64,000 nt of DNA from Acidobacteria bacterium Ga0077553. Lineage in GTDB: Bacteria > Acidobacteriota > Terriglobia > Bryobacterales > Bryobacteraceae. The first letter of the stretch is position 1, and each line of letters starts with the position of its first letter. The notes below the pieces were generated by a model. It saw only the letters and a program-made list of their open reading frames with translations. It made no database searches and had not been told where the DNA came from. Location of the stretch: NCBI GenBank assembly GCA_001464575.1, contig LNFE01000244.1, positions 1 to 64,000 of the forward strand, in the 5' to 3' direction. A program made the position numbers and the translations under genes. Of this stretch, positions 62,058-64,000 are shown in pieces.

Positions 62058-62535
62058 GCGGCTGCCAGCGGAACTTCGCAATCTGCCGGTCACCAAGGAT
62101 ACGCAGCACTTGTTTGCCGAACCGGTGCAGGCACAAGGGGCAGCCATCGCGGCGCTTCTCCAGTTCGCGGCATCGCCGGCAGAGCAGCGAACGGTTATCG
62201 CCGAAGAGCCTTGGAAGAGCGGCGTCATCAAAGGCCGGAACTTAGATGACTGGGACATAGCCATCCTGCTTAACGCGCGGTCGCTAGATGCTGGCGCGCC
62301 GGACCAGGTCCCGAGGGTTCGCGGCGGGTTGCGGCAGCCGGTCACAACGGCCGCACCCGCGGCTGCTCTCGGCATGGTACAGCTCGGTCCGGCGCTCCAG
62401 GACGATCCCGACTGGGCCGCGGTGCTTTTAGGTTGCGCCGGCGCTCCGCCGCCTTGGGTCCGGCACGGAATGCCGGCCGCACAGGGAAGGGCCGCTGGGG
62501 AAGGACGGTGGCTGGAGCGGCCGCAATGCCGGTGA
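62050..62535 (+). CDS. Possible small protein, low support
   Basis: 161-residue frame from ATG 62050, overlapping the CNNM gene end by 8 nt and the ClC gene start by 10 nt. The first 80 residues (LPAELRNLPVTKDTQHLFAE, VIAEEPWKSGVIKGRNLDDW) look plausibly coding. The later part, rich in Ala/Gly/Pro, looks less so. On the opposite strand a frame without a start codon reads LLCRRCRELEKRRDGCPLCL, which also looks cysteine-ribbon-like. I cannot decide between them, nor exclude that neither is real. Confidence 0.3.
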   Translation: MLERLPAELRNLPVTKDTQHLFAEPVQAQGAAIAALLQFAASPAEQRTVIAEEPWKSGVIKGRNLDDWDIAILLNARSLDAGAPDQVPRVRGGLRQPVTTAAPAAALGMVQLGPALQDDPDWAAVLLGCAGAPPPWVRHGMPAAQGRAAGEGRWLERPQCR

Positions 62536-63626
62536 TCGTCAGGGCGCTGGTGACCGCCGTTCTCGCCGGCACCGCCTCCGCCTTTCTCCTGTGGTCGCTC
62601 GACCTGGCCGGCGTCTGGTTTGCCACGCATCGCTGGATGGTTTGGCTGCTCCCGGCGGCGGGTTGGTTGACCCAATGGTTCTACCGGCAGACCGGTGCCG
62701 GCGGGGTGGTAGAGGTCCTGGCCGACATCCGGGATCCGCGCGGACGGGTGAACTGGCGCATGGCCCCCGCGGTGCTCACGGGAACCATCCTCACCCACCT
62801 CTGCGGCGGCTCGGCGGGGCGCGAGGGAACCGCCGTGCAGGCCGGTGCGGCTTTGGCCGGGCGCGCCGGAGCGGATCTGCGCGTCGGCATCGCCGCCGGC
62901 TTCGGCAGCGTCTTCGGCACCCCGTGGGCCGGGTTTCTTTACGCATTCGAAATCGCGGGAATCCGCACCGCCGCGCCCCGGCTGATTGGCCCCTGCCTCA
63001 TCGGCGCCTTCGCCGGCGATTGGGTGGCACAAGCCTGGGGAGCTCACCACACGCTCTACCGAATCTCCCTCTGGCCGGAGTGGTGGGCTGTCGGCTGGGC
63101 GGCAGCCACGGGCCTGCTCTTCGGCTTGGCCGCCTGGACCTACCATCTCCTCACGGACGTGGCCAAAAGGTACGTGCCCGTGCTCGCCGGCGGCGCGGTG
63201 GTGGCGCTGGTGCTCTATAGCACTCAGGCGTGGCAGTTCGCGGGGCTGGGCGTGCCGGGGATCTCGGCGGCGTTTGTAGAGCCCGCCGGTCCCGGCGACT
63301 GGCTGGCCAAGCTGAGTCTCACGGCCATCACCGTAGGCAGCGGATTTCGGGGCGGCGAGGCCACCCCGCTGTTCTTCGTGGGAGCCACCTTGGGAAACGT
63401 CATCAGCGGGCCTATCGGCATGCCGATGGCCTGGCTGGCCGGGCTCGGCTTCGTCGCCGTCTTCGCCGCCGCCACCCGAACCCCGCTCGCGAGCGCCGTC
63501 ATGGCGGTGGAGCTGTTCGGCCCGCAGGTCATCCCGTTTGCGCTCGCCGCCTGCTTCAGCGCGGACTGGGCGGCGCAAACGGCCCAGCGGCTGTGGCATC
63601 GAGCCGCTGGACCTGCTGCCCGCTAA
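62526..63626 (+). CDS. Voltage-gated chloride channel (ClC) family protein
   Basis: 366 residues with about ten membrane helices. The selectivity motif GGSAGREGTAVQAG carries the gating Glu (GREG), and the C-terminal GSGFRGGEATPLFFVGATLG corresponds to the conserved GGxFxP region. The GSGIP motif common in longer ClC proteins is not seen, as in short bacterial members. It may be a chloride or fluoride transporter. ATG 62526 was chosen because the N-terminal membrane helix begins there. The 3' end overlaps folK by 71 bp. Confidence 0.75.
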   Translation: MPVIVRALVTAVLAGTASAFLLWSLDLAGVWFATHRWMVWLLPAAGWLTQWFYRQTGAGGVVEVLADIRDPRGRVNWRMAPAVLTGTILTHLCGGSAGREGTAVQAGAALAGRAGADLRVGIAAGFGSVFGTPWAGFLYAFEIAGIRTAAPRLIGPCLIGAFAGDWVAQAWGAHHTLYRISLWPEWWAVGWAAATGLLFGLAAWTYHLLTDVAKRYVPVLAGGAVVALVLYSTQAWQFAGLGVPGISAAFVEPAGPGDWLAKLSLTAITVGSGFRGGEATPLFFVGATLGNVISGPIGMPMAWLAGLGFVAVFAAATRTPLASAVMAVELFGPQVIPFALAACFSADWAAQTAQRLWHRAAGPAAR

Positions 63627-64000
63627 GCCGGTCGAGCAGCGGGCGGTACGCCGGAACCAGATCGGCCAACGGCGCCAAGACAAACGCCCGCTCGGCCAGC
63701 CGCGGATGCGGAATCGTCAGCCGGGGCGAGCGGATCACGGTATTGCTATAGAGCAATATGTCGAGGTCCAGCGTCCGCGGTGCGTTAGGAAACGGCCGCT
63801 GCCGCTCGCGCAGATTCTCGAGTCGATGCAGCTCCCGGAGCAGTGCCCAAGGCGAAAGCGCCGTCTCGATCTCGCAGACGCAATTCAGGAACGCATCTTG
63901 GTCAAGAAAGCCAACCGGCGCGGTTTCATAGAACGGCGAAACACGCCGCGGCTGCAACGCTTCCAACGCAAAGTGGAGATGGGCAGCGCGGTCGCCCAGG
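63556..64000 (-). CDS. folK: HPPK, folate pathway (partial, runs off the window)
   Basis: 2-amino-4-hydroxy-6-hydroxymethyldihydropteridine pyrophosphokinase. Seen are LGDRAAHLHFALEALQ at the window edge, then RRVSPFYETAPVGFLDQDAF, LHRLENLRERQRPFPNAPRT, the catalytic LDLDILLYSN and IPHPRLAERAFVLAPL. The start codon and first residues lie beyond 64000. It catalyses pyrophosphate transfer to 6-hydroxymethyl-dihydropterin before FolP. The C-terminal tail (PAYRPLLDRLSGQQVQRLD) is longer than the minimal fold and overlaps the ClC gene. Confidence 0.85.
   Translation of the reverse strand, partial: LGDRAAHLHFALEALQPRRVSPFYETAPVGFLDQDAFLNCVCEIETALSPWALLRELHRLENLRERQRPFPNAPRTLDLDILLYSNTVIRSPRLTIPHPRLAERAFVLAPLADLVPAYRPLLDRLSGQQVQRLDATAAGPFAPPSPR

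Noticed and set aside
62060-62260. Minus-strand zinc-ribbon-like frame (LLCRRC ... GCPLCL)
   Set aside because: It has no usable start codon and is cut by a TAA upstream; kept only as an alternative in the 62050 entry.
61452-63683. 743-residue minus-strand open frame
   Set aside because: It is antisense to the CNNM and ClC genes, is rich in Gly/Arg/Ala with no domain pattern, and is the usual open antisense frame of GC-rich genes.
1-64000. Prophage
   Set aside because: Only a terminase-like gene was found; no portal, capsid, tail, integrase, lysis genes or attachment-site repeats.
1-64000. CRISPR array, rRNA or tRNA genes
   Set aside because: No regularly spaced repeats and no cloverleaf-compatible segments with a GTTC-type T-arm and CCA end were seen by eye; a covariance search could still find a divergent tRNA.

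Overview
The window looks like chromosomal DNA of a high-GC Acidobacteriota, most like the Bryobacterales/Solibacter group. This is inferred from gene content, not from a marker gene: two large Oar-like TonB-dependent receptors with a carboxypeptidase-regulatory N-terminus, NHL-propeller proteins with an Acidobacteria-style C-terminal repeat, HEAT-repeat pairs, a DUF4331/TPR/DUF4198 cluster, and the STGPRTPEGK-type protein next to an orphan terminase-like gene. I saw no rRNA, tRNA, CRISPR array, transposase or structural phage genes.

Layout. 0.2-4.4 kb: a deletion-frameshifted esterase/SMP-30 fusion, then an orphan terminase-like ATPase/nuclease and its STGPRTPEGK-type partner behind a terminator-like leader hairpin. 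4.8-6.1 kb: a toxin-antitoxin island (RHH-like antitoxin plus PIN toxin with a palindromic start-proximal operator, an orphan UPF0175 antitoxin and a HicB-like protein). 6.1-9.4 kb: SDR, NTF2-like protein, two abutting decayed genes and a DUF892 protein. 9.4-16.7 kb: a long minus-strand cluster of secreted proteins (DUF4331, TPR, DUF4198, unknowns, two HEAT proteins, a metallo-beta-lactamase-fold protein). 16.8-29.1 kb: mostly exported or membrane proteins (DUF3124 lipoprotein, NHL protein, TPR, PrsW-type protease, membrane propeller protein, SGNH hydrolase, lyase-like protein), SRPBCC and DUF1801 proteins with an ArsR remnant, and a HExxH protein.

29.1-37.1 kb: an intact TonB-dependent receptor and, divergently, a heavily degraded second receptor coupled to an intact acetylxylan-esterase-like hydrolase. 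37.1-38.8 kb: a methyltransferase remnant, an SDR and a dead VapBC pair. 38.8-46 kb: phosphotriesterase-family protein, PQQ dehydrogenase-cytochrome c fusion, glycosyltransferase, NarL-type two-component pair and a multidomain methyltransferase. 46-49.9 kb: a catabolic cluster (enolase-superfamily dehydratase, GntR regulator, MFS transporter, DHDPS-family aldolase/lyase), probably for an unidentified sugar acid. 49.9-64 kb: a second NHL protein, chemoreceptor, ECF sigma/anti-sigma pair, thrS, hpnI, a thioredoxin-like protein lacking its cysteines, a broken penicillin acylase, a CNNM/CorC transporter, a ClC-type channel and the edge-truncated folK.

Two themes recur. Many genes are for uptake and breakdown of polymeric or sugar-derived substrates outside the cytoplasm. 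There is also an unusually high load of young pseudogenes with short out-of-frame deletions or single amber stops, alongside intact neighbours.
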